Below, in pieces: positions 23,544 to 33,039 of a stretch of 64,000 nt of DNA (the stretch's first letter is position 1; every line of letters begins with the position of its first letter). The DNA is taken from the NCBI GenBank assembly GCA_902496275.1, contig CABVAC010000001.1:1-64000 (forward strand), read 5' to 3'. A program made the position numbers and the translations under genes. The notes under the pieces were generated by a model that had not been told where the DNA came from, did not search any database, and worked only from the letters and a program-made list of their open reading frames with translations. This stretch comes from an uncultured Collinsella sp. (GTDB taxonomy: Bacteria; Actinomycetota; Coriobacteriia; Coriobacteriales; Coriobacteriaceae).

Positions 23544-24887
23544 ATGAGCGAACCCCTGCGCACCGTGAACGTCGGCCTCATCGGTCTGGGAACCGTCGGC
23601 GGCGGTGTGGCCCGTCTGATCAAGAGCCACCACGATGAGTACCTGGCAGCCTACGGCATCGACCTTAAGCTGACCCGCGCCTGCGCGCTTGCCTGGGAGC
23701 AGGCCGAGGCGGCAGGCATTGAGCGCGAGGCCTTTACGAGCGACTGGCACGACGTCGTCACCGACCCCGCCGTCGATATCGTCGTCGAGCTCATCGGCGG
23801 CGAGCACCCCGCGACCGAGATCTTCACCACTGCCTTCGAGAACGGCAAGCATGTCGTCTCCGCCAACAAGGCTCTGCTGGGCCGTCACGTCGAGACGCTC
23901 GCCGAGAAGGCGCGCGCGTGCGGCGTGCAGATCAAGTGCGAGGCCAGCTGCGGTGGCGGCATCCCCATTGTCAGCACGCTTGAGCACGACCTGGTAGGCA
24001 ACAAGATCCTGACCATCGCCGGCATTCTCAACGGCACCACCAACTATATCCTGTCGCGCATGGACGCCGAGGGTGCCGATTACGCCGACGTACTTGCCGA
24101 CGCGCAGGCCAAGGGCTATGCCGAGGCCGACCCGTCCGCCGACGTCGACGGCTTCGACGCCGCCAGCAAGACGGCGATCCTCGCCTCCATCGGCTTTGGC
24201 ACCCGCGTTACCACCGACGATGTGTACCAGCAGGGTATCCGTACCATCGGCGCCGAGGACATCGCCCAGGCCCGCGAACTCGGCTACACCATTAAGCTGC
24301 TCGGCATCGCCCGCAACACCGACGCCGGCGTCGACGTTCGCGTGCACCCCACGCTGATCCCCGCCGACCACATGCTTGCCAAGGTCAACGGCGCCATGAA
24401 CGCTGTCTACGTGGTAGGCGACGCCGTGGGCGAGACCATGTTCTACGGTGCCGGCGCAGGCTCCTTCCCCACCGCGAGCGCCGTCGTGGGCGATATCCTG
24501 TCGCTCTCCGAGCAGATCAGCCGCGGCGTGGCTCCGCTGCCCGAGATTGAGCCCTATGGCCACAACCTCGCCTTTAAGCCCATGGACGAGCTCCAGACCA
24601 AGTACTATGTGCGCCTGAAGGTCGCCGACCGCGTGGGCGCCCTGTCCGAGACGGTCGACATCTTTGCCAAGCACAACATCTCGATCTCGCTCATCAACCA
24701 GGTCGAGGACGGCAAGTCGGGCGTCAGCGATGCCTGCTCGGTCATCTTCCTGACGCACCGCGCGCTCGAGAAGGACGTCCAGGCTGCCGCCGCCGAGCTT
24801 GCCAGCGTCGACTGCGTGGCCGAGGTCGCCAACGTCCTGCGCATCGAGGACGTCGAGGCCTGGACCGAAGGCGTCATGGCCAACTAG
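23544..24887 (+). CDS. hom: homoserine dehydrogenase
   Basis: A 447-residue enzyme that reduces aspartate semialdehyde to homoserine on the way to threonine and methionine. It has the NAD(P)-binding GLIGLGTVGGGVARL at the N-terminus, the catalytic region (SANKALL, GGGIPIVSTL, GILNGTTNYILS, YAEADPSADVDGFDAASK) and a C-terminal ACT domain (about 370-440, VADRVGALSETVDIFAKHNISI), which usually gives threonine feedback control. AAGGAG precedes the ATG at 23544. Monocistronic, with a strong terminator. Confidence 0.96.
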   Translation: MSEPLRTVNVGLIGLGTVGGGVARLIKSHHDEYLAAYGIDLKLTRACALAWEQAEAAGIEREAFTSDWHDVVTDPAVDIVVELIGGEHPATEIFTTAFENGKHVVSANKALLGRHVETLAEKARACGVQIKCEASCGGGIPIVSTLEHDLVGNKILTIAGILNGTTNYILSRMDAEGADYADVLADAQAKGYAEADPSADVDGFDAASKTAILASIGFGTRVTTDDVYQQGIRTIGAEDIAQARELGYTIKLLGIARNTDAGVDVRVHPTLIPADHMLAKVNGAMNAVYVVGDAVGETMFYGAGAGSFPTASAVVGDILSLSEQISRGVAPLPEIEPYGHNLAFKPMDELQTKYYVRLKVADRVGALSETVDIFAKHNISISLINQVEDGKSGVSDACSVIFLTHRALEKDVQAAAAELASVDCVAEVANVLRIEDVEAWTEGVMAN

Positions 24888-24918
24888 TCCATCGATCGCC
24901 TAGCAATACGCGCTTTGA

Positions 24919-24953
24919 GGGCTCCCGTCCGATGTGGGACGGGAGCCCTTTTG
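24919..24953 (+). terminator. terminator of hom
   Basis: A perfect 12-base stem GGGCTCCCGTCC / GGACGGGAGCCC followed by TTTTGTC. Confidence 0.9.
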
Positions 24954-25101
24954 TCTCCTGCCCTAAGCACAACGGCAGAGCACATTTGTGCGAGCCGCCC
25001 ATCGGTAACGCGGGCTACCGTTCACCGATATGCAAACGCGGCCGATTCCGGCTACCGCTACGCTGTGCTGAGTACGTCCACCCCCGAAGAATGGAGGCAT
25101 C

Positions 25102-25851
25102 ATGCTGCTCGAGGGCAAGAAAGCAATCGTCACCGGAGGCACGCGCGGTATCGGCTATGCCATCACCTGCCGTTTTATCGAGGAGGGTGCCGCCGTCACT
25201 GTCTTTGGCTCGCGCCAGGAGACTGCCGATGCGGCCGTTGAGAAGCTGACAGCCGTCTATCCCGACGCCAAGGTCTGGGGTCGTTCCTGCGATCTCACCT
25301 CGCTCGAGGCCGTGACCGAGGCCTTTACGCAGGCCGCAGCCGACATGGGCGGTCTCGATACAGTCGTCAACAACGCCGGAATCTCCCAGCGCTCGCCCCT
25401 TTTGGACTATACAGCCGAGGAGTTCGCCAAAGTTATGGACCTCAACGTCGTCGCCGTCTTTAACGGCCACCAGGCTGCTGCCAAGATCATGACCGAGGCC
25501 GGCCACGGCGGCACCATCACTACCACAAGCTCGATGGTCGCCAAGTACGGCCAGCCTTCCGGCGTCGGTTACCCCACGTCCAAGTTTGCCGTCAACGGCA
25601 TGGTCCAGTCGCTCTCGCGCGAGCTCGCCCCCATGGGCATCCGCGTCAATGCCGTAGCACCCGGTGTAACCAAAACCGACATGGTCGCCAACCTGCCCGA
25701 AGAAGTCATCAAGCCCATCATCGCCACCATTCCGCTGGGTCGCATGGGCGAGCCCGAGGATGTCGCCAACGCCTTTGTTTTCCTGGCGAGCGACATGTCC
25801 TCCTATGTTACGGGTGCCGTGCTCCCCGTCGACGGAGCCGCCCGCTCCTAG
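25102..25851 (+). CDS. short-chain dehydrogenase/reductase, BaiA-like
   Basis: A 249-residue classical SDR. It has the nucleotide-binding TGGTRGIGYA (about 10-19), NNAGIS (about 91), catalytic Ser in the TTTSSM region and YPTSK (about 156-160). From memory, its N-terminal third (VTVFGSRQETADAAVEKL, YPDAKV), VFNG, SGVGYPTSK, and VAPGVTKTDM resemble the bile acid 3alpha-hydroxysteroid dehydrogenase BaiA of clostridia more than FabG. A steroid or bile acid substrate is therefore plausible but unproven; a generic 3-oxoacyl reductase is the alternative. TGGAGG precedes the ATG. Confidence 0.8.
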   Translation: MLLEGKKAIVTGGTRGIGYAITCRFIEEGAAVTVFGSRQETADAAVEKLTAVYPDAKVWGRSCDLTSLEAVTEAFTQAAADMGGLDTVVNNAGISQRSPLLDYTAEEFAKVMDLNVVAVFNGHQAAAKIMTEAGHGGTITTTSSMVAKYGQPSGVGYPTSKFAVNGMVQSLSRELAPMGIRVNAVAPGVTKTDMVANLPEEVIKPIIATIPLGRMGEPEDVANAFVFLASDMSSYVTGAVLPVDGAARS

Positions 25852-25895
25852 GGGGCCATAAGCCACAGCTCCCAGCCTCAATATTGCTCAACCAA

Positions 25896-25934
25896 AAGGC
25901 GCGCTGTCTGCATCAACCGCAGGCAGCGCGCCTT
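25896..25934 (+). terminator. terminator of the SDR gene
   Basis: An 11-base stem AAGGCGCGCTG / CAGCGCGCCTT followed by a pyrimidine-rich CTTCTG tail, 45 bases after the SDR stop. Confidence 0.75.
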
Positions 25935-25948
25935 CTTCTGTTTGAAGT

Positions 25949-26320
25949 GGAAGCCGTGTCCCAGAATTCCGGCTCAGACCGGGACGCAGCTTCCCTCAGG
26001 GCCATGTTTCGGAAAAGGTGCCCCGTTTTGAACGCCGATTCTGGGACACCGTTTCCGCAACGGGTCTCTCATGGAAACCACATCCCACTCTGAGCGCCCA
26101 TTCCGGGACACAGTTTCCCCAAGGCCTTTGTTTCGGAAAGCGCATCCCATTTTGAACCTTCAGACTGGGACGCGCTTTCCGGCAGGGGTCCAAAGCGGAA
26201 ACCGCATCCCGCTTTGAGCGTCCATTCTGGGATGTGGCTTCCCGATGGGGGTCGATGCGGAAACTGCGTCCCGTTTCGGATCTTTAAAGTGGGACGCGCC
26301 TTCCCCTAGGGAAGCATCTC
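25949..26320. repeat. six tandem 62-bp hairpin units
   Basis: Six consecutive units of exactly 62 bases (starts 25949, 26011, 26073, 26135, 26197, 26259). Each has a 14-base left arm (about GGAAACCGCATCCC), an 18-base loop, a 14-base right arm (about GGGACGCGGTTTCC) complementary to the left one, and a 16-base linker. Units differ from each other, yet arm changes partly compensate: arm position 7 is a G-C pair in unit 2 and C-G in unit 4; position 9 is T-A in unit 2 and C-G in unit 4. The unit length is not a multiple of three, so it is not a coding repeat. The array fills the gap between two convergent genes and ends against the antiporter stop codon. Confidence 0.9.
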
Positions 26321-26321
26321 G

Positions 26322-27884
26322 TTATTTGCCGTCGTCGTCCTCGGCTTCTTCGCGTGCGTAGAGCTCCAGCATGCGGCGGCGGTATTCGCGCACGGCGAGC
26401 TTGGCGCGCTCCAGACGGCGGCGCTCGCGCGGGGTCAGCTCGGACGGGTCGACCTCGTCTCCATAGGTCTTATCGGCAAGCAGGTGCGCCGCGTCCACGA
26501 TGCGGGCATCGATGTGGCCGCTCGCCGCCTCGGCGGAAAGACGCTCGGCAATCGCATCGAGCGTAGGCAGGCCCTCGAATACGCGACCATGGCCATGCGA
26601 AGTCAGCAGCTCATGCTCGCGCGCGAGCAAGCTCGCTAAGTCGTGGTGGGCGCGCAGGATGTCGAGCGCATCGGATGGATGCTCGGCAACTTCTGCCACG
26701 GCGGCGACCGGCGCGGCATCGACCACGCGGTAGAAGAGCTGCGCGAGCAATGGCATCAAGAACACCGTGATGGCGCCGGCGGCAACCATAACCGACGCGA
26801 TGTCTTGCGACAGCGCGCCCGCGTTGACGGCAACGCTCGTCACGGCAACGATGATCGGCAGCGCCGTGGTGCAGTACAGGGCCACGGTAATGCGACCATA
26901 CGCCGACACATCGCGCGTCGCAGGGCAAATGCTCATAGAAATAAGAATGGGCACGGCACGAATAATCAGCAACGCCACGATAAAGCCCACGAGCAGACCC
27001 GGGCGCGACGCCACGGCCGTCAGGTCGATCTTTGCGCCCGATACGGTAAAGAACACCGGAATCAAAAAGCCGTAGGCCAGGCCGTCGAGCTTGGTCTCGA
27101 GCGTATGGTTGCCCTCGGGGATGATGTAGCGCAAGACAAAGCCGGCGGCAAAAGAACCCAACACGATGTCTAGATCAAAGACGGCCGAGAACGCCACGAG
27201 TGTGACCAGGATGAGCACCGTCAGGCGCACGAAGGTCTGCGACGTGGTATCGGCGCGTTCCTCGACAAACGCAAAGAAGCGGCTGCCGACGCGCTTGGAG
27301 CGACTTGGGACCACGGCCAGCAACACGCAAACCACCGCAAACAAGCCAAGGATAACGAGCGTTTGGATGCCAGTGCGGGCAGACAACAGCACCGACATGG
27401 CGAGCACGGGACCGAGCTCGCCCCAAGTGCCATACGCGAGAATCGAGTCGCCCACGCGCGTGCCGGTGAGCGAGCGCTCACGCATGATGGGCACGAGCGT
27501 ACCGAGCGCCGTCGAAGTGAGGGCAAGCGTCACGGCGATACCGTCGAAATGACTGACTGAGAACCACGGCGTAAAGCGCACGGCAAGCCAGGCGATACCA
27601 AACGTGACGACCCACGTCGCCAAGCCGTAACGCCCCTCGACGCCCGTGATGCTCTTGGGGTCGATCTCAAAGCCGGCAAGCAGGAACAAAAAGGCCAGGC
27701 CCAGCTCGGACACAAGCGAGACCTCGGCATCTACATGGATGACGCCGAGCATATGGGGTCCCAGCACCGCGCCGAGCACGAGCAAAAAGACCGTCTCGGG
27801 AACGGGTTTTCCGGGAATCGCCGAGGCGATAAAAGGACTCGCAAAGGCCACGAGTGCGATGATGGCGAGCGAAACGAATGCCAT
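26322..27884 (-). CDS. CPA2-family cation/proton antiporter
   Basis: A 520-residue membrane protein. Residues about 1-385 have roughly twelve hydrophobic segments in the Na+/H+ exchanger fold of the CPA2 (KefB/NapA-like) family: PGKPVPETVFLLVLGAVLGPHMLG, GLAFLFLLAGFEIDP, and FFTVSGAKIDL. The remaining about 130 residues are cytosolic, charged and helical; no TrkA-N domain is seen. It likely exchanges Na+ or K+ for protons. It is convergent with the SDR gene across the 62-bp hairpin array. Confidence 0.85.
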   Translation of the reverse strand: MAFVSLAIIALVAFASPFIASAIPGKPVPETVFLLVLGAVLGPHMLGVIHVDAEVSLVSELGLAFLFLLAGFEIDPKSITGVEGRYGLATWVVTFGIAWLAVRFTPWFSVSHFDGIAVTLALTSTALGTLVPIMRERSLTGTRVGDSILAYGTWGELGPVLAMSVLLSARTGIQTLVILGLFAVVCVLLAVVPSRSKRVGSRFFAFVEERADTTSQTFVRLTVLILVTLVAFSAVFDLDIVLGSFAAGFVLRYIIPEGNHTLETKLDGLAYGFLIPVFFTVSGAKIDLTAVASRPGLLVGFIVALLIIRAVPILISMSICPATRDVSAYGRITVALYCTTALPIIVAVTSVAVNAGALSQDIASVMVAAGAITVFLMPLLAQLFYRVVDAAPVAAVAEVAEHPSDALDILRAHHDLASLLAREHELLTSHGHGRVFEGLPTLDAIAERLSAEAASGHIDARIVDAAHLLADKTYGDEVDPSELTPRERRRLERAKLAVREYRRRMLELYAREEAEDDDGK

Positions 27885-28068
27885 GTGATGCCTTTCTCTT
27901 GTTTGCGCTTCACTGTAGCACCCTCGCCGTCCTCAACGCGCCGCGAGCTGTCGTATCATAGTGAGGTTTACAAACATGTGGCTCAAGGCGACCGCAGGGC
28001 AGACCCCGCAAACCGACCGCTGCCGCATACCGTACCGTACGCCCAACCGATCAGGAAGGCAGGAACCA

Positions 28069-31000
28069 ATGGTCTCTCGTATCTACGTGGAGAAGAAACC
28101 CGGGTTCGACGTCGAGGCTCAGCAGCTCAAGGGCGAGCTGACCGAAATTCTCGGCATCAAGGGCATCGAGGCCCTGAGGATCATCAACCGCTACGACGTC
28201 GAGGGCATCGACGAGGAGCTTTTCCGCTCCTGCGTGCCGACCGTCTTTAGCGAGCCCCAGGTCGATGTGACCTACGACGAACTCCCCGCAAGCGATGGCG
28301 CCGTCTTTGCCGTCGAGTTCCTGCCTGGCCAGTTTGACCAGCGCGCCGACTCCGCCAGCGAGTGCGTGCAGCTCATCAGCCAGGGTGAGCGCCCCGCCGT
28401 GCGCTCCGCCAAGGTCTATATGATCTCGGGCGCTCTGGACGAGGCCGCCATCGAGGCCATCAAGCACTACGTGGTGAATCCCGTCGAGGCCCGCATCGCC
28501 TCGCTCGACCTGCCCGAGACGCTGTACATGGAGACTCCCGAGCCCCAGCCCGTCGAGGTGCTCGACGGCTTCCGCAAGCTCGACGAGGCCGGCCTTGCCG
28601 CCTTTATCGCCGATCGCGGCCTTGCCATGGACGAGGCAGACATCGCCTTCTGCCAGCAGTACTTCCGCGATGAGGACCGCGACCCCACCATCACCGAGAT
28701 CCGCGTAATCGACACCTATTGGTCCGACCACTGCCGCCACACCACTTTCGGCACCGTCCTGGACGACGTGACGATCGACGACGCCGTGGTGCAGCAGGCC
28801 TTCGACCGCTACATGGAGATGCGCCACGAACTCGGCCGCGACGCCAAGCCCGTCTGCCTCATGGACATGGGCACCATCGGCGCTAAGTACCTTAAGAAGA
28901 CCGGCGTAATGACCGATGTCGATGAGTCCGAGGAGATCAACGCCTGCACCGTCAAGGTGAAGGTCGATGTCGATGGCGAGGACCAGGACTGGCTGTTCCT
29001 CTTTAAGAACGAGACCCATAACCACCCGACCGAGATCGAGCCCTTCGGCGGTGCCGCCACCTGCGTGGGCGGCGCCATCCGCGACCCGCTCTCGGGCCGC
29101 AGCTATGTGTACCAGGCCATGCGCGTCACCGGCGCCGGCGACCCCACCGTCCCGGTTTCCGAGACGCTCGAGGGCAAGCTGCCGCAGCGCAAGCTCGTGA
29201 CCACTGCCGCCGCCGGCTACTCCAGCTACGGCAACCAGATCGGCCTTGCCACCGGTCAGGTCAACGAACTCTATCACCCCGGTTACGTGGCCAAGCGCAT
29301 GGAGGTTGGCGCCGTCGTGGGCGCTACCCCGGCAAACCACGTGCGTCGCGAGTGCCCCGCCCCCACCGACAAGATCATCCTGTTGGGCGGCCGCACCGGC
29401 CGTGACGGCATCGGCGGCGCCACCGGCTCCTCCAAGACTCAGAACACCGAGTCCATCGAGACCTCGGGCGCCGAAGTCCAGAAGGGCAACGCCCCGGTCG
29501 AGCGCAAACTGCAGCGTCTGTTCCGCCGCGGCGACGCCTGCCGCCTGATCAAGCGCTGCAACGACTTTGGCGCCGGCGGCGTCTCGGTCGCCGTGGGCGA
29601 ACTTGCCGACGGCCTGTATGTCGACCTGGACACCGTGACCAAGAAGTACGACGGCCTGGACGGCACCGAGCTCGCCATCTCCGAGTCCCAGGAGCGTATG
29701 GCCTGCGCCGTCGCCGACGGTGACGTCGAGGAGTTCATGGGCTACGCCGCCGAGGAGAACCTCGAGGCGACCGTTATCGCCGAGGTTACCGCCGAGCCGC
29801 GCATGCGCATGGCCTGGAACGGCGTCGCCATCGTCGACCTGTCCCGCGAGTTCCTCAACTCCAACGGCGCACCCAAGCACCAGGTCGCCCACGTGTGCGC
29901 CCGTAGCGTGTGGCAGCCCAGCTGGGCCGGCACCACGCTCGCCGAACGCATGACCTCGCTTGTCACCGACCTCAACGTCGCTTCCAACAAGGGCCTTTCC
30001 GAACGCTTCGACTCCACCATCGGCGCCGCGACCGTGCTCATGCCCTTTGGCGGCAAGACGCAGCTCACCCCAAGCTCGGCCATGGTCGCCAAGTTCCCCG
30101 TGGACGGCGAGACCACCACGGCGAGTGCCATGGCATGGGGCTTCAACCCCTATCTGATGGAGGCCGACCAGTTTGCGGGCGCCTACCTGTCCGTGGTCGA
30201 GTCCATCGCCAAGCTCGTGGCTGCCGGCTTTGAGCACAAGCGCGCCTACCTCTCCTTCCAGGAGTACTTCGAGCGCCTGCGCACCGAGGCCGAGCGTTGG
30301 GGCAAGCCCATGGCTGCCGTCCTGGGTGCCCTCATGGCCCAGGTCGACCTGGGTGCTGGCGCCATCGGCGGCAAGGACTCCATGAGCGGTTCGTTTGAGG
30401 ACGAGACCGGCGAGCTCAACGTTCCGCCGACCCTGATCAGCTTCGCCGTCGCCGTGGGCAAGGCCGCCCGCGCCGTCTCGCCCGAGTTCAAGGGCCTCAC
30501 GCACCGAGTCGTCCGCATCGCCCCCGCCACCTATGGCGAGGACTACCGTCCCGACGCCCAGCAGCTGCTCGCCGCGTTTGACGCCGTCGAGGCGCTCACC
30601 GCCAACGGCAACGCCCTGGCCGTCTCCACGCCCGGCTACGGCTGCGGCGCCGAGAGCCTCTTTAAGATGTGCGTCGGTAACCAGATCGGTATCGAGCTTG
30701 CCGAGGATGTAGACGTGGAGAGCCTCTTCACCCCGCTCTACGGCAGCTTTATCGTCGAGCTCGCCGAGGACGCTGAGCTGCCCGAGGTCGCCGACGGCGT
30801 TGTCGTCGAGCCCCTGGGCACCACCGTCGAGGGCTATGTCATCGACACCGGCTCCGAAGTCATCGAGCTCGCCGAGCTCCAAGAGGCCTGGGAGAGCGGC
30901 ATCGAGGGCGTCTTCGCCTACCGCAGCGCCGGCGAGACCCCCGAGGTCGAGACCATCGACTTCCGCGCCAAGGATATCCACGTGTACGGCGGCGCCAAGA

Positions 31001-31815
31001 TCGCCCGTCCGCGCGTGATCATCCCCGTGTTCCCCGGCAACAACTGCGAGTACGACAGCGCCCGCGCCTTCCGCGCCGCCGGTGCCGAGGCCGACACCTT
31101 CGTGATCAACAACCTCACGCCCGAGGCCGTCGCCGAGAGCACCCACGAGCTTGCCCGCCGCATCCGTGCAAGCCAGATCGTCATGATCCCCGGCGGCTTC
31201 TCGGGCGGTGACGAGCCCGACGGCTCCGCCAAGTTCATCACGGCGTTCTTTCGCGCTCCCGAGGTCACCGAGGCAGTCCGCGACCTGCTCAAGGCCCGCG
31301 ACGGCCTGATGCTGGGCATCTGCAACGGCTTCCAGGCCCTGGTCAAGCTCGGCCTGGTGCCCTACGGTGACATCGTCGACGCCACGCCCGATGCGCCCAC
31401 GCTGACGTTCAACACCATTGGTCGCCATCAGAGCCGCCTGGTGCGCACCCGCATCTCGTCCAACCTATCTCCGTGGCTGTCGCAGTGCAGCCTCGACGAC
31501 CCCTACACCGTCGCCATCAGCCACGGCGAGGGCCGTTTTGTCGCCAATGACGAGATACTCGCCCAGCTGATCGCCAACGGCCAGGTCGCCACGCAGTACG
31601 TGGGCGAGGACGGCAAGCCCAGCATGGATCTCTCCGTCAACCCCAACGGCTCTGCACTCGCCATCGAGGGCATCACGAGCCCCGACGGCCGTGTCCTGGG
31701 CAAGATGGGCCATGCCGAGCGTCGCGGCGACAACCTGTACCGCAACGTGCCCGAGCATGTCCCCGGCGACAAGTTCATGCCGATCTTTGAGAGCGGCGTA
31801 GCCTACTTCGCTTAA
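28069..31815 (+). CDS. purL: phosphoribosylformylglycinamidine synthase, single chain
   Basis: A 1248-residue enzyme of purine synthesis that converts FGAR to FGAM with ATP and glutamine. It is the large form with PurS-, PurL- and PurQ-like parts in one chain: N-terminal PurS-like region, ATP-binding core (DTYWSDHCRHTTF, KNETHNHPTEIEPFGGAATCVGG, CNDFGAGG, GKDSM) and a C-terminal class I glutaminase (FPGNNCEYDSARAF, catalytic Cys in LGICNGFQAL, His in ISHGEGRF). No separate purQ or purS is needed. The start at 28069 (AGGAACC upstream) matches the family N-terminus; the frame is open further up. Confidence 0.96.
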   Translation: MVSRIYVEKKPGFDVEAQQLKGELTEILGIKGIEALRIINRYDVEGIDEELFRSCVPTVFSEPQVDVTYDELPASDGAVFAVEFLPGQFDQRADSASECVQLISQGERPAVRSAKVYMISGALDEAAIEAIKHYVVNPVEARIASLDLPETLYMETPEPQPVEVLDGFRKLDEAGLAAFIADRGLAMDEADIAFCQQYFRDEDRDPTITEIRVIDTYWSDHCRHTTFGTVLDDVTIDDAVVQQAFDRYMEMRHELGRDAKPVCLMDMGTIGAKYLKKTGVMTDVDESEEINACTVKVKVDVDGEDQDWLFLFKNETHNHPTEIEPFGGAATCVGGAIRDPLSGRSYVYQAMRVTGAGDPTVPVSETLEGKLPQRKLVTTAAAGYSSYGNQIGLATGQVNELYHPGYVAKRMEVGAVVGATPANHVRRECPAPTDKIILLGGRTGRDGIGGATGSSKTQNTESIETSGAEVQKGNAPVERKLQRLFRRGDACRLIKRCNDFGAGGVSVAVGELADGLYVDLDTVTKKYDGLDGTELAISESQERMACAVADGDVEEFMGYAAEENLEATVIAEVTAEPRMRMAWNGVAIVDLSREFLNSNGAPKHQVAHVCARSVWQPSWAGTTLAERMTSLVTDLNVASNKGLSERFDSTIGAATVLMPFGGKTQLTPSSAMVAKFPVDGETTTASAMAWGFNPYLMEADQFAGAYLSVVESIAKLVAAGFEHKRAYLSFQEYFERLRTEAERWGKPMAAVLGALMAQVDLGAGAIGGKDSMSGSFEDETGELNVPPTLISFAVAVGKAARAVSPEFKGLTHRVVRIAPATYGEDYRPDAQQLLAAFDAVEALTANGNALAVSTPGYGCGAESLFKMCVGNQIGIELAEDVDVESLFTPLYGSFIVELAEDAELPEVADGVVVEPLGTTVEGYVIDTGSEVIELAELQEAWESGIEGVFAYRSAGETPEVETIDFRAKDIHVYGGAKIARPRVIIPVFPGNNCEYDSARAFRAAGAEADTFVINNLTPEAVAESTHELARRIRASQIVMIPGGFSGGDEPDGSAKFITAFFRAPEVTEAVRDLLKARDGLMLGICNGFQALVKLGLVPYGDIVDATPDAPTLTFNTIGRHQSRLVRTRISSNLSPWLSQCSLDDPYTVAISHGEGRFVANDEILAQLIANGQVATQYVGEDGKPSMDLSVNPNGSALAIEGITSPDGRVLGKMGHAERRGDNLYRNVPEHVPGDKFMPIFESGVAYFA

Positions 31816-31852
31816 ACCTTTCCCATCGGGTACAATCCCTTCGGGTAACAAC

Positions 31853-31889
31853 ACCCGCCACCGGCACATCCGGTGGCGGGTTCTTTTTT
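31853..31889 (+). terminator. terminator of purL
   Basis: An 11-base stem ACCCGCCACCG / CGGTGGCGGGT followed by TCTTTTTT. It lies directly upstream of the ribosome binding site of the next gene. Confidence 0.9.
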
Positions 31890-31914
31890 GCTTCGCGCAT
31901 GTAGGAAGGACATC

Positions 31915-32850
31915 ATGGAAAGCCGCAAGCCGTATCTCGCCACCCTGCCCGGACTCATCCTGGGCTGCCTCGTCTGCTGTGCACTCTGGGGATCGGCCTT
32001 TCCCTGTATCAAGATCGGTTACGCACTCTTTGGTATCCCAGCGCACGATAGCGCCTCGCAGCTGCTCTTTGCAGGTTTACGCTTTACGCTTGCCGGCGCC
32101 CTGGTTATCGTTGGGATGAGTGCGGCCCAACGCCGCCCCCTCATTCCGCAGGCTCGCGACATCAAGCCCATCTTTGTCTTGTCGCTCTTCCAGACTATCG
32201 GGCAGTACTTCTTTTTCTATCTGGGCCTCTCGCGCGCCAGCGCCATGTCGAGCTCCATCATCGAGGCCAGCGCCAACTTCCTCGCAATCCTCTTTGCCGC
32301 CCTGGCGTTTCGCACCGAGAAGCTCAATACGGCCAAGGTGCTTGGCTGTGCGCTGGGCTTTGCCGGCGTCGCTCTCGTCAACCTTTCGGGCGCGGATGGC
32401 ACCTTTGGCTTCAGGCTCGATGGCGAGGGCTTTATCCTAGCCTCCACCGTCGCGGGCGCCCTTTCGACCTGCCTGATTGGCATCTTCTCGCGCGAGCACG
32501 ACGGCGTCTTGCTTGCCGGGTGGCAGTTCTTGGTCGGCGGCCTTGTCCTCACCGCCATCGGCTTTTTGATGGGTGGCGCGCTCTCCCCCACGGCGATTGC
32601 CCCCGCCATCGCGCTCATCATCTACATGGCGCTTATCTCCGCGGTCGCCTACTCGCTGTGGTCGCGCCTGCTTGCCGTCAACCCCGTCAGCCGCGTCTCG
32701 GTCTTTGGGTTTATGAACCCCGTCTTTGGTGTGGTGCTGAGCGCGCTGCTGCTCGGCGAGGGCGCTGGCACGAGCCCCGTTACCGTCATCGTTGCCCTGC
32801 TGTTGGTCTGCGGCGGCATCATCATCGTCAACAAACCCAAAAAAGCCTAG
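31915..32850 (+). CDS. EamA/DMT-family transporter
   Basis: A 311-residue membrane protein with ten hydrophobic segments arranged as two EamA repeats (CCALWGSAFPCIKIGYALF at the start of the first; VAYSLWSRLLAVNPVSR and FGFMNPVFGVVLSALLLGE in the second). DMT proteins of this type usually export amino acids or other metabolites; the substrate is unknown. Start at 31915 with AGGAAGGA upstream. Confidence 0.85.
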   Translation: MESRKPYLATLPGLILGCLVCCALWGSAFPCIKIGYALFGIPAHDSASQLLFAGLRFTLAGALVIVGMSAAQRRPLIPQARDIKPIFVLSLFQTIGQYFFFYLGLSRASAMSSSIIEASANFLAILFAALAFRTEKLNTAKVLGCALGFAGVALVNLSGADGTFGFRLDGEGFILASTVAGALSTCLIGIFSREHDGVLLAGWQFLVGGLVLTAIGFLMGGALSPTAIAPAIALIIYMALISAVAYSLWSRLLAVNPVSRVSVFGFMNPVFGVVLSALLLGEGAGTSPVTVIVALLLVCGGIIIVNKPKKA

Positions 32851-32999
32851 CGAGTTCACCTTTTTAGAGAGGATGTTCGCAAACTTTAGCTTAATGGAGC
32901 ACACTGGTTCTCGTTGATTTCGTACCGAGTCGCGGCGGCAGACGCCTGTCTTGCCGCACCGCGCCTGGGCATTATGGCCGGTGGCCCCCCACAAACGCA

Positions 33000-33039
33000 A
33001 AAGGGGCGCACGACCAAACACGGTCGTATGCCCCTTTTC
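33000..33039 (-). terminator. terminator of the GGDEF gene
   Basis: AAAAGGGGC...ACGACC pairs with GGTCGT...GCCCCTTTT around AAACAC, overlapping the end of the GGDEF gene; the minus-strand copy ends in TTTT. Confidence 0.75.

Noticed and set aside
25949..26320. CRISPR array
   Set aside because: The conserved parts are two arms of a hairpin and the loops and linkers are similar between units, so there are no unique spacers; no cas gene nearby.
28051..31428. A 1125-codon open frame on the minus strand opposite purL
   Set aside because: Mirror of the GC-rich third-position bias of purL; composition Gly/Val/Leu/His-rich with no domain, and purL is certain.
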